DNA from: Aromatoleum petrolei
GTDB lineage: Bacteria > Pseudomonadota > Gammaproteobacteria > Burkholderiales > Rhodocyclaceae
Assembly: GCF_017894385.1 (NCBI RefSeq)
Contig: NZ_CP059560.1
Location: 3,419,501-3,483,500 of the forward strand
DNA: 64,000 nt
Direction of reading: 5' to 3'
Part shown: positions 41,145 through 50,251 of the stretch, in pieces
How positions within the stretch are numbered: position 1 is the first letter of the stretch
How the letters are laid out: every line of letters starts with the position of its first letter
Position numbers and translations under genes: made by a program
The notes under the pieces: generated by a model
The model's input: only the letters and a program-made list of their open reading frames with translations
Database searches by the model: none
Told to the model about the DNA's origin: nothing

Positions 41145-41960
41145 ATGAGTGGACGTCTGCAGGACAAGGTCGTGCTGGTGACCGGGGCGGCGAGCGGCAT
41201 CGGTGCCGCGGCGGCGCGCCGCTTCGCGGCCGAAGGGGCTCGCGTGGTGCTGGCCGACATCAACGAGACGGCGGGGACGGCGCTCGCCGCCGCGCTGGGC
41301 GGGCACTTCGTCGTGGTCGACGTGACGCGCGAAGACCAGATCGAGCGCGCCGTCGCGCGCACCGTCGAACTCCACGGACGCCTCGACTGCATGATCAACA
41401 ACGCCGGCGTCGTCGGCGCCGTGGGTTCGCTGCTGGAGACCACGGCACAGGCGTGGCGTGCGACGCAGGCCGTGCTGCTGGATAGCGTGTTCTACGGCAT
41501 CAAGCATGCGGCGCGGCAGATGCGCGAACAGCGCAGCGGCGTGATCCTGTCGGTGTCGAGCATCGCCGGGGTGATGGGCGGCCTCGGGCCGCATGCCTAC
41601 ACGGCCGCGAAGCACGGCGTGATCGGCCTCACGCGCTCGGCGGCGGCCGAACTGTCCCAATACGGCATCCGCGTGAACGCCGTGGCGCCCGGCACCACGG
41701 TCACGCCCCTGGTCGAGCAGGTGCGGGGCGGACGCGAGGCGGCAATGGAAGGGGCGAAGCAGGTGTCGCCGCTGGGCTCGGCGCTCCTGCCCGAGGAAAT
41801 CGCGGCGAGCCTGCTGTACCTCGCCAGTGACGCAGCGGCGCATGTGACGGCGCACACGCTGGTGGTCGATTCGGGCGTCACGGCGGGCGGTTTCGCGTCC
41901 GGCGCGAGCGTGCTGCGCGACCGCCCGAGCACCTTCATCGGCCCGTCGGGCACTGCCTGA
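41145..41960 (+). CDS. Short-chain dehydrogenase/reductase, tandem copy 1
   Basis: A 271-residue classical SDR: VVLVTGAASGIGAAAARRFA, NNAGVVGAVGS, Ser in LSVSSIAGVMGG and catalytic Tyr/Lys in YTAAKHGVIG. The C-terminus continues about 20 residues past the usual HTLVVDSG. It closely resembles the next gene and shares its LLDSVFYGIK and REQRSG segments, so the two are probably a duplication. NAD-dependent alcohol dehydrogenases acting on cyclic alcohols have this form (inference). It follows E2 by 16 bp. Confidence 0.9.
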   Translation: MSGRLQDKVVLVTGAASGIGAAAARRFAAEGARVVLADINETAGTALAAALGGHFVVVDVTREDQIERAVARTVELHGRLDCMINNAGVVGAVGSLLETTAQAWRATQAVLLDSVFYGIKHAARQMREQRSGVILSVSSIAGVMGGLGPHAYTAAKHGVIGLTRSAAAELSQYGIRVNAVAPGTTVTPLVEQVRGGREAAMEGAKQVSPLGSALLPEEIAASLLYLASDAAAHVTAHTLVVDSGVTAGGFASGASVLRDRPSTFIGPSGTA

Positions 41961-41987
41961 ACGGACAAGGGATCGGAGAACCTCATC

Positions 41988-42803
41988 ATGAGCGAACGCC
42001 TGAAAGGCAAAGTGGTACTCATCACGGGCGCGGCGAGCGGCATCGGTGCCGAGACGGCGCGCCTGTTCGCGGCGGAAGGGGCCGCGGTCGTACTGTCGGA
42101 CATCAACGCGGCCGCGGGCGAACGCCTGGCGGCCGAACTCGGCGCGGGCTTCGTCGCTGCCGACGTCAGTGTCGAAACCCAGGTCGAGGCGGCCGTGGCC
42201 CATGCAGTGTGCCTGCACGGCCGGCTCGACTGCATGGTGAACAACGCCGGCATGATCGGCGTCGTCGGCTCGATTCTCGAAACCTCGGCCGACGATTGGC
42301 ACCGAACCCATTCCGTGCTGCTGGACAGCGTGTTCTACGGCATCAAGCAGGCGGGGCGGCAGATGCGCGAGCAGCGCGGCGGGGTCATCCTGTCCCTGTC
42401 CAGCCTTGCCGGCGTGGTCGGCGGGGTGGGACCGCAGGTCTACAGCGTGGCCAAGGCGGGCGTCATTGCCCTGACGCGCGGAGCGGCATCCGAACTCGCG
42501 CAGTACGGGATCCGCGTGAACGCGGTAGCGCCCGGCCTCGTCGTCACCCCGCTGGTGGAGCAGGTGTATGGCGACCGCGACGGTGCCGTGGAAGGCGCGC
42601 GGCGCGGCTCGCCGCTCGGCAGTCCCGCGTTTCCGATCGAGATCGCCGAGACCCTGTTGTATCTCGCCAGCGACGAGGCGCGCCACGTCAATGCCCATAC
42701 CCTGGTCATCGACTCGGGCGTATCGGCTGCGGGCTCCTCGGCGTCCGCGCTGTTCCACAGCCGCCCCGGCGGCTTCCTCGGCACGATGCCAAAGCTGGAC
42801 TGA
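41988..42803 (+). CDS. Short-chain dehydrogenase/reductase, tandem copy 2
   Basis: A 271-residue classical SDR: VVLITGAASGIGAETARLFA, NNAGMIGVVGS, Ser in LSLSSLAGVVGG and Tyr/Lys in YSVAKAGVIA. Same length, same layout and the same C-terminal extension as copy 1, with clear divergence across the sequence, so the duplication is not recent. The two enzymes may act on different hydroxy groups or stereoisomers of the substrate (inference). The gap of 72 bp to the ferredoxin gene contains a GCCCGC/GCGGGC hairpin (42833-42857) without a T-run. Confidence 0.9.
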   Translation: MSERLKGKVVLITGAASGIGAETARLFAAEGAAVVLSDINAAAGERLAAELGAGFVAADVSVETQVEAAVAHAVCLHGRLDCMVNNAGMIGVVGSILETSADDWHRTHSVLLDSVFYGIKQAGRQMREQRGGVILSLSSLAGVVGGVGPQVYSVAKAGVIALTRGAASELAQYGIRVNAVAPGLVVTPLVEQVYGDRDGAVEGARRGSPLGSPAFPIEIAETLLYLASDEARHVNAHTLVIDSGVSAAGSSASALFHSRPGGFLGTMPKLD

Positions 42804-42875
42804 TGACGGTCCTTTATCTACGAAATCGAACTGCCCGCTCCACGTCCCGAGGCGGGCCTTGCCGGAGTATGTGAA

Positions 42876-43199
42876 ATGCCTAGCGTGACCTTTGTGCTGC
42901 CCGATGGCGAACGCCGTGAAGTGAATGTGTTGAAGGGCGCCAGCGCGATGAGCGGTGCCGTTCAGAGCGGCATCACCGGAATCGTCGCCGAATGCGGCGG
43001 CTCCTGCGCGTGCGCCACCTGCCATGTCTACGTCGATCCGAGCTGCGAGGGGCTGTTGCCCGAGCGCGGCACGCTCGAGGACGAGCTGCTCGACGCCGTC
43101 GCGGCCGACCGCCGCCCCAACAGCCGCCTCAGCTGCCAGATCGTCGTGACCCCGGAGCTCGACGGGCGCCTGACGCTGCACGTCCCCGAAACCCAGTGA
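42876..43199 (+). CDS. [2Fe-2S] ferredoxin, adrenodoxin/putidaredoxin type
   Basis: A 107-residue ferredoxin. The cluster ligands are Cys40, Cys46 and Cys49 in AECGGSCACATCHVYV and Cys87 in LSCQIVV: the C-x5-C-x2-C-xn-C pattern of the vertebrate-type class. It carries single electrons from the ferredoxin reductase (20368-21603) to an oxygenase. The Rieske oxygenases of this island are its likely acceptors; no P450 gene is in the window. Encoded within the seventh unit, far from its reductase but under the same operator type. Confidence 0.93.
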   Translation: MPSVTFVLPDGERREVNVLKGASAMSGAVQSGITGIVAECGGSCACATCHVYVDPSCEGLLPERGTLEDELLDAVAADRRPNSRLSCQIVVTPELDGRLTLHVPETQ

Positions 43200-43242
43200 G
43201 CACACCGCTCACCACGTCGTTGAAACAGCAGGAACAACGAGC

Positions 43243-44010
43243 ATGAGTTCACCCCTGACCGTCGAAGTGGCCGACCACGTCGCCCAGGTGCGTTTCGATC
43301 GCCCCGACGTACTGAATGCGCTGGACGGAGAGCTGGCACGCGCGCTGGCGGCCACCTGCCGCACGCTCGCCGAGGATGCCGCGGTGCGTGTCGTCGTCTT
43401 CGCCGGCAACGGAAAGGCCTTCATGGCCGGCGGCGATCTGCAGACCCTGCGGGCGCGCCCGACCGAGGCGGTGCATGAACTGATTCCGCCCGTGCACGAG
43501 GCCGTGCGCCTCATCGCCGAGATGCCCAAACCCGTGCTCGCCAGCGTGCACGGCGCGGCCGCAGGGGCGGGGATGAGCCTGATGCTGGCGGCGGACCTCG
43601 CCTTCGCCGCGGAGGGGACGCGCTTCACGTTCGCCTATGCGGACATCGGCACGAGCTGCGACGGCGGCATGTCGTGGGCCCTGCCGCGGGTGGTCGGGAT
43701 GCGCAGGGCGATGGAAATCGCGCTGCTGGGCGACACCTTCGATGCCGCCGAGGCGCTGCGGCTGGGGCTGGTCAACCGCGTCCTTCCCGCCCACGCCCTG
43801 GCCGAGGAGACGCTGGTGGCGGCAAGGCGCCTGGCCCGCCGCGAACCGCACGTGCTCGCGCACCTCAAGCGCCTGATGCGCGCGTCCTCAGGGCGTACCC
43901 TCTCCGCACAGCTCGATGCGGAGTACGAGGCCTTCCTCGACTGTGCCGGCCGCCCGGAGTTCGTCGCCGCGATCGACACCTTCTTCGCGCAACGCGCCGC
44001 GCGGCGCTAA
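43243..44010 (+). CDS. Enoyl-CoA hydratase/isomerase family protein 1
   Basis: A 255-residue crotonase-fold enzyme. The oxyanion-hole segments are AFMAGGDLQTL and VHGAAAGAGMSLMLAADLA. The usual catalytic Glu pair of enoyl-CoA hydratases is not clearly conserved: DIGTSCDGGMSWALPRVVG replaces the [12 protein letters not shown] type, so it may act as an isomerase, hydrolase or ring-opening enzyme. ATG 43243 opens directly with SSPLTVEVADHVAQVRFDRP. Located between ferredoxin and a second crotonase homologue. Confidence 0.87.
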   Translation: MSSPLTVEVADHVAQVRFDRPDVLNALDGELARALAATCRTLAEDAAVRVVVFAGNGKAFMAGGDLQTLRARPTEAVHELIPPVHEAVRLIAEMPKPVLASVHGAAAGAGMSLMLAADLAFAAEGTRFTFAYADIGTSCDGGMSWALPRVVGMRRAMEIALLGDTFDAAEALRLGLVNRVLPAHALAEETLVAARRLARREPHVLAHLKRLMRASSGRTLSAQLDAEYEAFLDCAGRPEFVAAIDTFFAQRAARR

Positions 44011-44043
44011 GCCTCTGACGGCCGCAATGTTTCCAAGGATCCG

Positions 44044-44964
44044 ATGATGAACGCGAATACGCCCGCTGGCTTCGTCACGCGCGAGGACAAGTCGAACTAC
44101 GAAACCGCCGAGCCCGTGCTGTACGCGGTGGAGAACGGCATCGCGAGCGTGACGATGAACCGCCCGACCTTCAACAACGCGCAGAATTCGCAGATGACCT
44201 ATGCGCTCGACGCCGGCTTCCGGCGCGCCGTCGATGACGACGCGGTGAAGGTGATCGTGCTGCGCGGCGCGGGCAAGCATTTCTCGGCGGGGCACGACAT
44301 CGGCACGCCCGGTCGCGACATCAACAAGCCGTTCGAGCGCACGCACCTGTGGTGGGACCACACCAACAAGCCGGGCGGGGAGTTCCTCTACGCGCGCGAG
44401 CAGGAGGTGTACCTCGAGATGTGCCGGCGCTGGCGCGCACTGCCCAAGCCGACCATCGCGATGGTGCAGGGCGCATGCATCGCCGGCGGGCTGATGCTCG
44501 CCTGGGTGTGCGACCTGATCATCGCGAGCGACGACGCCTTCTTCCAGGACCCGGTCGTGCGCATGGGCATTCCCGGCGTGGAGTACTTCGCCCACCCGTA
44601 CGAGCTCAACCCGCGCATCGCCAAGGAATTCCTGTTCGTCGGCGACCGCATGAGCGCCGAACGCGCGTACCAGATGGGCATGGTCAATCGCGTGTTGCCG
44701 CGCGCGGAGCTGGAACAGGGTACCTATGCGCTCGCGGCCCGCATCGCCGAGCAGCCGCGCATGGGGCTCGCGCTCACCAAGCAGGCCATCAACCACGTCG
44801 AAGACCTGCAGGGCAAGCGCAACGCGATGGACGCCACCTTCGCATGGCACCACTTCGCGCACAGCCACAGCGAACTGATTTCGGGCAACCGCACCGGCGG
44901 CTACGACGCACGCAGCATGGCGGAGGCGAACCGCAAGGCGGCCGCGCAGGAAACGTCCGCATGA
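44044..44964 (+). CDS. Enoyl-CoA hydratase/isomerase family protein 2
   Basis: A 306-residue crotonase-fold enzyme with a longer N-terminus and an inserted loop (PGRDINKPFERTHLWWDHTN) after the first oxyanion-hole segment KHFSAGHDIG. The second is VQGACIAGGLMLAWVCDLIIA. A catalytic-site segment, VVRMGIPGVEYFAHPYEL, differs from ordinary hydratases. It is more like the family of larger crotonases found in non-fatty-acid pathways. The DMT transporter gene overlaps its stop by 4 bp (ATGA), so they are cotranscribed. ATG 44044 or 44047 can be the start; AAGGA lies upstream. Confidence 0.86.
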   Translation: MMNANTPAGFVTREDKSNYETAEPVLYAVENGIASVTMNRPTFNNAQNSQMTYALDAGFRRAVDDDAVKVIVLRGAGKHFSAGHDIGTPGRDINKPFERTHLWWDHTNKPGGEFLYAREQEVYLEMCRRWRALPKPTIAMVQGACIAGGLMLAWVCDLIIASDDAFFQDPVVRMGIPGVEYFAHPYELNPRIAKEFLFVGDRMSAERAYQMGMVNRVLPRAELEQGTYALAARIAEQPRMGLALTKQAINHVEDLQGKRNAMDATFAWHHFAHSHSELISGNRTGGYDARSMAEANRKAAAQETSA

Positions 44965-45899
44965 GCGCGCGCCCGGCGACCGCCGGCCTGCATCTTGCCC
45001 TGATGGCCACGATGGTCGTCTGGGCGCTGAACGTCACCGCCGTCAAGTGGCTCGCGGGAGTGATGGACTTCACCCTGGTCGCGAGCCTGCGCATGGTGTG
45101 CGCCGTGGTCGCGCTGGCGCTGCTGCTGTTCTTCAGTCACCAGCACTTCCCGCGCTGGCGCGGACGGATGCTGCTGCTCGCGTGCACCAGTGCGCTGCTG
45201 CTCGTGTATGGCAACCAGATGCTGTTCGCGAAGGCCATGGAGACGACGACGGCCACGAATGCGGCCCTGATCCTCGCGCTGAATCCCCTGATCAACGGCG
45301 TCCTCGAAGCGCTGGTATTCCGCAAGCCGCTGACCGGCCGCTACGTTGCCGGCGCCCTGTTCGCGGTGACCGGCGTGTGCCTGGTCGTCCTCAACCAGGC
45401 CAACGCCGCGCTCGCCGGCCCCTCGTTCGGCGACCTGCTCGTGCTCGGCTCGATGCTGAGCTTCGCCTGCGGCGTGCTGGCCCTGCAACGCCTGTCGCGG
45501 GAAAGCAATCCGCTCGCGATCAACGTGTTCCTGTATGCAGTCGGCGCGCTGGCACTTTGCGTGCACAGCGTCGTGGTAATCGAGTCTCCGCTTGCGGCGC
45601 TGCAGACGCTGGGCTGGCGCGACTGGCTCGTGGTCGCGTTTTCCGGTGTGGGTGCGACGGCCTTCGGCGCGCTCGCCTGGGCGCGCGGCGTCGCGGCGAT
45701 GGGCGCCGGGCGTGCCGCCATCTACATGGCCTGGGTCCCCGTCCTCGGTGTCGCGTTCGGCGCCCTGCTGCTCGACGAGCCGCTGAGCGTGTGGCATCTG
45801 GTCGGGATGGTCCTGGTGCTGCTGGGGACCGTACTGAGTGCGCTCAAACCCGCGCGCGTAGTGCCGCCTCCCGCGGTGGCGGAGTGCAAGTCTGCATGA
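44961..45899 (+). CDS. DMT-superfamily (EamA) transporter
   Basis: A 312-residue inner-membrane protein with ten hydrophobic helices in two EamA repeats: LALMATMVVWALNVTAVKWL opens repeat one, and LLVLGSMLSFACGVLALQRL repeat two. Pro- and Gly-rich ends (NPLINGVLEALVF and AWVPVLGVAFGALLLDEPL) mark the family. Exports small metabolites such as amino acids in known members. Overlaps the hydratase stop by 4 bp and is the last gene of the unit. A role in exporting a toxic pathway intermediate is an inference. Confidence 0.9.
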   Translation: MSARPATAGLHLALMATMVVWALNVTAVKWLAGVMDFTLVASLRMVCAVVALALLLFFSHQHFPRWRGRMLLLACTSALLLVYGNQMLFAKAMETTTATNAALILALNPLINGVLEALVFRKPLTGRYVAGALFAVTGVCLVVLNQANAALAGPSFGDLLVLGSMLSFACGVLALQRLSRESNPLAINVFLYAVGALALCVHSVVVIESPLAALQTLGWRDWLVVAFSGVGATAFGALAWARGVAAMGAGRAAIYMAWVPVLGVAFGALLLDEPLSVWHLVGMVLVLLGTVLSALKPARVVPPPAVAECKSA

Positions 45900-46033
45900 G
45901 CCCGTGTCGCGCCCTCCGCCTCTCCAGGGGCATCGTCAAGCGCCCCATCTTGTGTTTGAATCCTGCGTCGTGAGCGCCTTCGTCGCGCGCGCCGGCGCAA
46001 GCCCTTTCTGTTCTACCTGGACTGCAACCGACC

Positions 46034-46813
46034 ATGAACAATGACCTTCCCAACGCCATCCTGGAACTCGCTCCCGAGGGGTTGGCGCCGCGGCCCGACA
46101 GCCAGCAGGAGCGGAAGAGCTCGGAGACGCGCGAAACCATCCTCGAGGCGACGCTCGAGTGCCTGGCCAACCACGGTTACGCCGAGACCACCAACAACCT
46201 GATCTGCGACATCGCGAAGATTTCGCGCGGGGCGATGCTGCATCATTACCCGACGCGGCAGGACCTCCTCGTGGCGGTCATCGACTACGCCTTCTACAAG
46301 CACATGACCGCGTTCAGCCAGACAGTCTCCCGGCTGCGCGAGGAAGACCGTGTCGGCCGCAATAGTGCAATTGCGATCGACTGGCAGCTGTGCCAGAGCC
46401 GCGAGTTCCAGGCCTACCTCGAACTGCGCGTCGCGTCTCGCACCAACAGCGAGCTGCGCGCGATCTTCCTGCCGCGCGCACGCCATCACGACCTCGTGTG
46501 GAAGGAGGAACTCCTCAAGGTCTTCCCCGAGTGGCGCGACGACATGCGCAAGCTCGAACTCACCCGTCGGCTCACGCGTGCGATCCTGGAAGGGCTGACG
46601 ATGAGCCGCGACCTGTGGAAGGACCCCGCGACGGAATGGATCCTGCTCGCCTTCACGGCCGACATGGTGCGCAAGATCCGCGTTGGCGAACTCGTCTTCC
46701 CGTCCGAGGAAAGCCTGGAAGATTTCAAGAAGCCGGCCATCGTCGCGACGCGGCGCCCGCGTGCCACGCGTGCCAAGGCTGCCCCGCGTACGCGCAAGAA
46801 GGCCGGCATCTAG
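46034..46813 (+). CDS. TetR-family transcriptional regulator
   Basis: A 259-residue regulator: helix-turn-helix ETTNNLICDIAKISRGAMLH then HYPTRQDLLVAVIDYAF, and a C-terminal helical ligand domain. It ends with a basic tail (TRRPRATRAKAAPRTRKKAG). No copy of the island operator was found in the 134 bp upstream, so it is probably not part of the same autoregulation. It could control the DMT operon or the genes now decayed downstream. Start ATG 46034. Confidence 0.9.
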   Translation: MNNDLPNAILELAPEGLAPRPDSQQERKSSETRETILEATLECLANHGYAETTNNLICDIAKISRGAMLHHYPTRQDLLVAVIDYAFYKHMTAFSQTVSRLREEDRVGRNSAIAIDWQLCQSREFQAYLELRVASRTNSELRAIFLPRARHHDLVWKEELLKVFPEWRDDMRKLELTRRLTRAILEGLTMSRDLWKDPATEWILLAFTADMVRKIRVGELVFPSEESLEDFKKPAIVATRRPRATRAKAAPRTRKKAGI

Positions 46814-46890
46814 GCCGCCACGCTCAACGCGCAGCGCCTGCCGGTTCGGAGGGCGTCAGCCCCCCCCGTAGTGCCGCTCGATCAGGGGGC

Positions 46891-47010
46891 GACGAGATCG
46901 CGGCGTCGAGTCTCGTGACGGCGGACCTCGCGGGCAACAAGCTGCTCGGCAGTCCGTACGACATCAGCCCCGCCAGCTTCTTCATCCATGGCGCGATCCA
47001 CGAAGCGCGG
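46891..47010 (+). pseudogene. Class II aldolase/adducin gene fragment
   Basis: The frame starting at 46891 reads ADLAGNKLLGSPYDISPASF and then FIHGAIHEAR, matching the central part of class II aldolase/adducin proteins (metal-binding His in FIHGAIH, preceded by the DLxGNxxEG..Y turn). No start, no N-terminal domain and no C-terminal part are found, and the flanks are not coding. A decayed remnant about 40 codons long. Confidence 0.6.
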
Positions 47011-47147
47011 ACGGGGGGCGAGCTGCACCCCACGTTTCTCAGGAAATCACGGCGATTCTCATATCTTCGGGGCAAGCGCATCCGGGCATCGACGACAACC
47101 CGGTCGCGCTCGATCCCAGCCCTGTCGGCTGATCGTTTCCGACAGCT

Positions 47148-47697
47148 TTATGCGGCAGTGAAACCGCCATCGATGATCAGGCTCGCGGCAGTCACGAAAC
47201 TGGATTCGTCCGACGCGAGATACAGGATGCCGTTGGTGATGTCGTCGGGCTGGCCGATGCGGCCGATCGGGTGCAGGGCGGTGAACATCGCGATGGCATC
47301 CTCGTTGCGCTCCGATCGCGAGGCGGGCCATTTCGACGCCGGATTTCGTCTCGATCAGGCCCGGGGGCACCACGTTGATGCGGATGTTGTAGCCCTTCTG
47401 GCCGCAATAGACCGCTGCCGATTTCGACATCATGTTGATGCCGGCCTTGGCGGCGCAGTATGCGGCGAGGTTCGGGGCGCCGCTGAAGGCGGCCACCGAG
47501 CTCACGTTGATGATCTTGCCGCCGCCGGTGCGCTTCATCCAGCGGATCGCCGCCTGGGTGCCGATGAAGGTCGAGTCGAGGTTGATCGACATGATCCGGG
47601 GCCACTCGTCGAGTGTGACGCTCTCGATGTCGTTGTAGGTGCCTCCGCCGGCGTTGTTCACGAGGATGTCGAGGCGGCCGTGTGCCTCGCGCTGTTG
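47148..47697 (-). pseudogene. Truncated, frameshifted short-chain dehydrogenase
   Basis: On the minus strand the frame reads HGRLDILVNNAGGGTYND, NVSSVAAFSGAPNLAAYCAAK (shown in part) and ends with the coding-like LYLASDESSFVTAASLIIDGG followed by TAA at 47148-47150. A one-base insertion near 47320-47330 shifts the frame after EMARL; the two frames joined would be continuous. The N-terminus (about 85 codons including TGxxxGIG) is missing at the junction near 47697. Thus it is broken by both truncation and frameshift. Confidence 0.82.
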
Positions 47698-47745
47698 CTA
47701 CTCACTGAAAATTGACCCTCTGGGGGGCAAAATTCAACGCGCGTG
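47698..47745. mobile_element. Possible insertion-sequence end remnant
   Basis: The break of the SDR pseudogene is followed by CTACTCACTGAAAATTGACC and then CTCTGGGGGGCAAAATTCA. The repeated TGAAAATTGACC-like elements resemble the terminal region of IS21-family elements. No transposase gene and no second end are visible. Confidence 0.3.
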
Positions 47746-47762
47746 GACAGACCAGAAAGCAA

Positions 47763-47790
47763 AAAGCCCAGCCGATGAGGGCTGGGCTTT
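47763..47790 (-). terminator. Intrinsic terminator after tRNA-Met
   Basis: A perfect 11-bp stem, AAAGCCCAGCC (47763-47773) with GGCTGGGCTTT (47780-47790), loop of 6. On the minus strand it ends in a run of T (complement of the A-run at 47761-47765). It lies 13 bp after the tRNA. Confidence 0.85.
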
Positions 47791-47803
47791 CGCTTGGAAA
47801 TCG

Positions 47804-47880
47804 TGGTGGTGATGGGCAGAATCGAACTGCCGACCTATGGGTTATGAATCCATCGCTCTAACCGTCTGAGCTACATCACC
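47804..47880 (-). tRNA. tRNA-Met (CAU), elongator
   Basis: On the minus strand the 77 bases start GGTGATGTAGCTCAGACGG and end with the encoded CCA. The anticodon loop is ATTCATAAC with CAT; the T-loop is GTTCGATTC; the acceptor stem GGTGATG/CATCACC pairs fully. The acceptor is not of the initiator (CGCGGGG-like) kind, so this is elongator Met (or a CAU tRNA modified for Ile, less likely). Its 3' end faces the decayed region and the catabolic island. Confidence 0.95.
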
Positions 47881-47932
47881 GCTCGAGCCTGCTAATATAG
47901 CGGTTTGGGAATCTGCGCGTCAACACGCTTCA

Positions 47933-49270
47933 ATGAAGAAACTGTATATCCGCACTTTCGGCTGCCAGATGAACGAGTACGACTCGGACAAGATGGCGGA
48001 CGTGCTCGGGGCGACCGAGGAACTGGTGAAGACCGACAACCCGGAAGAGGCCGACGTGATCCTCTTCAACACCTGTTCGGTGCGCGAGAAGGCGCAGGAG
48101 CGGGTGTTCCACGACCTCGGGCGGGTGAAGCACCTGAAGCAGGCGAATCCGAACCTCATCATCGGCGTCGGTGGCTGCGTCGCGAGCCAGGAGGGCGAGG
48201 CGATTGTGGCGCGTGCGCCCTACGTCGACGTCGTGTTCGGGCCGCAGACCCTGCATCGCCTGCCGCAACTGATCGCCGAGCGGCGTTACAGCGGCCGCTC
48301 TCAGGTCGACATCTCCTTCCCCGAGATCGAGAAGTTCGACAACCTGCCGCCCGCGCGCGTCGAGGGGGCGAGCGCCTTCGTGTCGATCATGGAAGGCTGT
48401 TCCAAGTACTGCACCTTCTGCGTCGTGCCCTACACGCGCGGCGAGGAGGTGTCGCGGCCGCTTGAAGACATCCTTGCCGAGGTCGCCGGCCTCGCCGGCC
48501 AGGGTGTCAAGGAAGTGACGCTGCTGGGCCAGAACGTCAACGCGTGGCGCGGTCTGATCACGAAGCAGGGCGGCGAGTCGGGCGACTTCGCCTTCCTGCT
48601 CGAATGCGTCGCCGAGATCCCCGGTATCGAGCGGCTGCGCTACACCACCTCGCATCCGCGCGAGATGACGCAGCGCGTGTTCGACGCGTACGCCAACATC
48701 CCCAAGCTCGTGAGCCACCTGCACCTGCCGGTGCAGTCGGGTTCCGACCGCATCCTCGCGGCGATGAAGCGCGGCTACTCGGTGCTGGAGTTCAAGTCCG
48801 TCGTGCGCAAGCTGCGCGCGGCGCGTCCCGATCTGTCGCTGTCGTCGGACTTCATCGTCGGTTTTCCCGGCGAGACCGAGGAAGACTTCGAGAAGACGAT
48901 GAAGCTGATCGACGAGGTCGGCTTCGATGCGTCCTTCAGTTTCGTGTATAGCCCGCGTCCCGGCACGCCCGCCGCCGATCTGGAAGACCCGGTGCCGCAG
49001 GAGACCAAGCTGCGCTGGCTCGCGCGCCTGCAGAAGCGCATCGACGAGCAGGCCCAGGCGATCAGCCGGGCGATGGTGGGCCGCGTCGAACGTGTGTTGG
49101 TCGAAGGGCTGTCGCGCAAGGACGAGACCGAGCTCGCCGGACGCACCGACAACAACCGCGTCGTGAACTTCGCCGGCAATCCGCGCCTGATCGGGCAGTT
49201 CGTCGACGTGACAATCACCGCCGCCCTGCCGCACAGTCTGCGTGGCGAAATCGTGACGAGAGAAATCTGA
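47933..49270 (+). CDS. miaB: tRNA-2-methylthio-N6-dimethylallyladenosine synthase MiaB
   Basis: A 445-residue radical-SAM methylthiotransferase acting on A37 of tRNAs reading UNN codons. It has the N-terminal UPF0004 domain with Cys residues in [15 protein letters not shown] and GVGGCVA for the second cluster, the radical-SAM site [16 protein letters not shown], and a C-terminal TRAM domain ([21 protein letters not shown]). Family length is about 440-475. It starts at ATG 47933, just after the tRNA, and phoH begins immediately after its stop. The order miaB-phoH-ybeY-corC-lnt is the classical conserved operon. Confidence 0.96.
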   Translation: MKKLYIRTFGCQMNEYDSDKMADVLGATEELVKTDNPEEADVILFNTCSVREKAQERVFHDLGRVKHLKQANPNLIIGVGGCVASQEGEAIVARAPYVDVVFGPQTLHRLPQLIAERRYSGRSQVDISFPEIEKFDNLPPARVEGASAFVSIMEGCSKYCTFCVVPYTRGEEVSRPLEDILAEVAGLAGQGVKEVTLLGQNVNAWRGLITKQGGESGDFAFLLECVAEIPGIERLRYTTSHPREMTQRVFDAYANIPKLVSHLHLPVQSGSDRILAAMKRGYSVLEFKSVVRKLRAARPDLSLSSDFIVGFPGETEEDFEKTMKLIDEVGFDASFSFVYSPRPGTPAADLEDPVPQETKLRWLARLQKRIDEQAQAISRAMVGRVERVLVEGLSRKDETELAGRTDNNRVVNFAGNPRLIGQFVDVTITAALPHSLRGEIVTREI

Positions 49271-50251
49271 ATGGGCCGACCCACCGAAGTGGTGCTGGAG
49301 CCGCTGGACAACGCGCGGCTCGCGAACCTGTGCGGCGTGCTCGACGAAAACCTGCGCCAGATCGAGACCGCGTACGACGTGACGATCGCGCGCCGCGGCG
49401 AGCGCTTCACGCTGCAGGGCGGGCCCGCACAGGCGGCCCTGGCGGCGAAGGCGCTGCGCGAGTTCTACGAGCAGGCGGACGAGCATCTCAGCGTCGATGA
49501 CATCCAGCTCGGCCTGATCGAGATCGCCAATCGCCGCAAGTCGGATCAGGCCGCACCGGCGCTGCTGACGCGCAAGACCGAGCTGCACGGCCGCACGCCG
49601 CGCCAGGTCGAATACCTGCGCAACATCCAGGCGCACGACATCACCTTCGGCATCGGCCCCGCGGGCACCGGCAAGACCTATCTCGCGGTCGCGAGCGCGG
49701 TCGATGCCTTCGAGCGCCAGCTCGTCGAGCGCATCATCCTGACGCGCCCGGCGGTCGAGGCGGGCGAACGCCTCGGCTTCCTGCCGGGCGACCTCGCGCA
49801 GAAGGTCGACCCCTACCTGCGTCCTCTCTACGACGCGCTCTACGACCTGATGGGCTTCGATCGCGTCGCCAAGCTCTTCGAGCGCGGCAGCATCGAGATC
49901 GCGCCGCTCGCCTTCATGCGCGGGCGCACGCTCAACCACGCCTTCATCATCCTCGACGAGGCGCAGAACACGACGCCCGAGCAGATGAAGATGTTCCTCA
50001 CCCGCATCGGCATCGGCGCCAAGGCCGTCGTCACCGGCGACCTCACGCAGGTCGACCTGCCGCGCGGCCATCGCAGCGGCCTGCTGGAAGCGCGCGAGGT
50101 GCTCGCCGCCGTGCGCGGCATCGCCTTCACCGAGTTCCAGAAGGAAGACGTCGTGCGCCACCCGCTGGTCGCGCGCATCGTGGAGGCCTACGACAACCAG
50201 GCGACGCGCGCGGCGATGCAGGCCGCGCTCGCGAAGAAGGAGCAGGCGTGA
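49271..50251 (+). CDS. PhoH family ATPase
   Basis: A 326-residue cytoplasmic ATPase. Walker A is [15 protein letters not shown], Walker B is [17 protein letters not shown]. The N-terminus has a KH-like part typical of PhoH/YbeZ. ATG 49271 follows the miaB stop with no spacer. YbeZ proteins act with YbeY in RNA metabolism. Overlaps the ybeY start by one base (TGATG) if ATG 50251 is used. Confidence 0.95.
   Translation: MGRPTEVVLEPLDNARLANLCGVLDENLRQIETAYDVTIARRGERFTLQGGPAQAALAAKALREFYEQADEHLSVDDIQLGLIEIANRRKSDQAAPALLTRKTELHGRTPRQVEYLRNIQAHDITFGIGPAGTGKTYLAVASAVDAFERQLVERIILTRPAVEAGERLGFLPGDLAQKVDPYLRPLYDALYDLMGFDRVAKLFERGSIEIAPLAFMRGRTLNHAFIILDEAQNTTPEQMKMFLTRIGIGAKAVVTGDLTQVDLPRGHRSGLLEAREVLAAVRGIAFTEFQKEDVVRHPLVARIVEAYDNQATRAAMQAALAKKEQA

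Noticed and set aside
42833-42857. Hairpin GCCCGC/GCGGGC before the ferredoxin gene as a terminator
   Set aside because: No T-run follows and the genes on either side are in the same direction with related function; at most a weak attenuator.
45900-46033. Search for an island operator before the second TetR gene
   Set aside because: No arm pair resembling the motif was found; this regulator is not assigned to the regulon.
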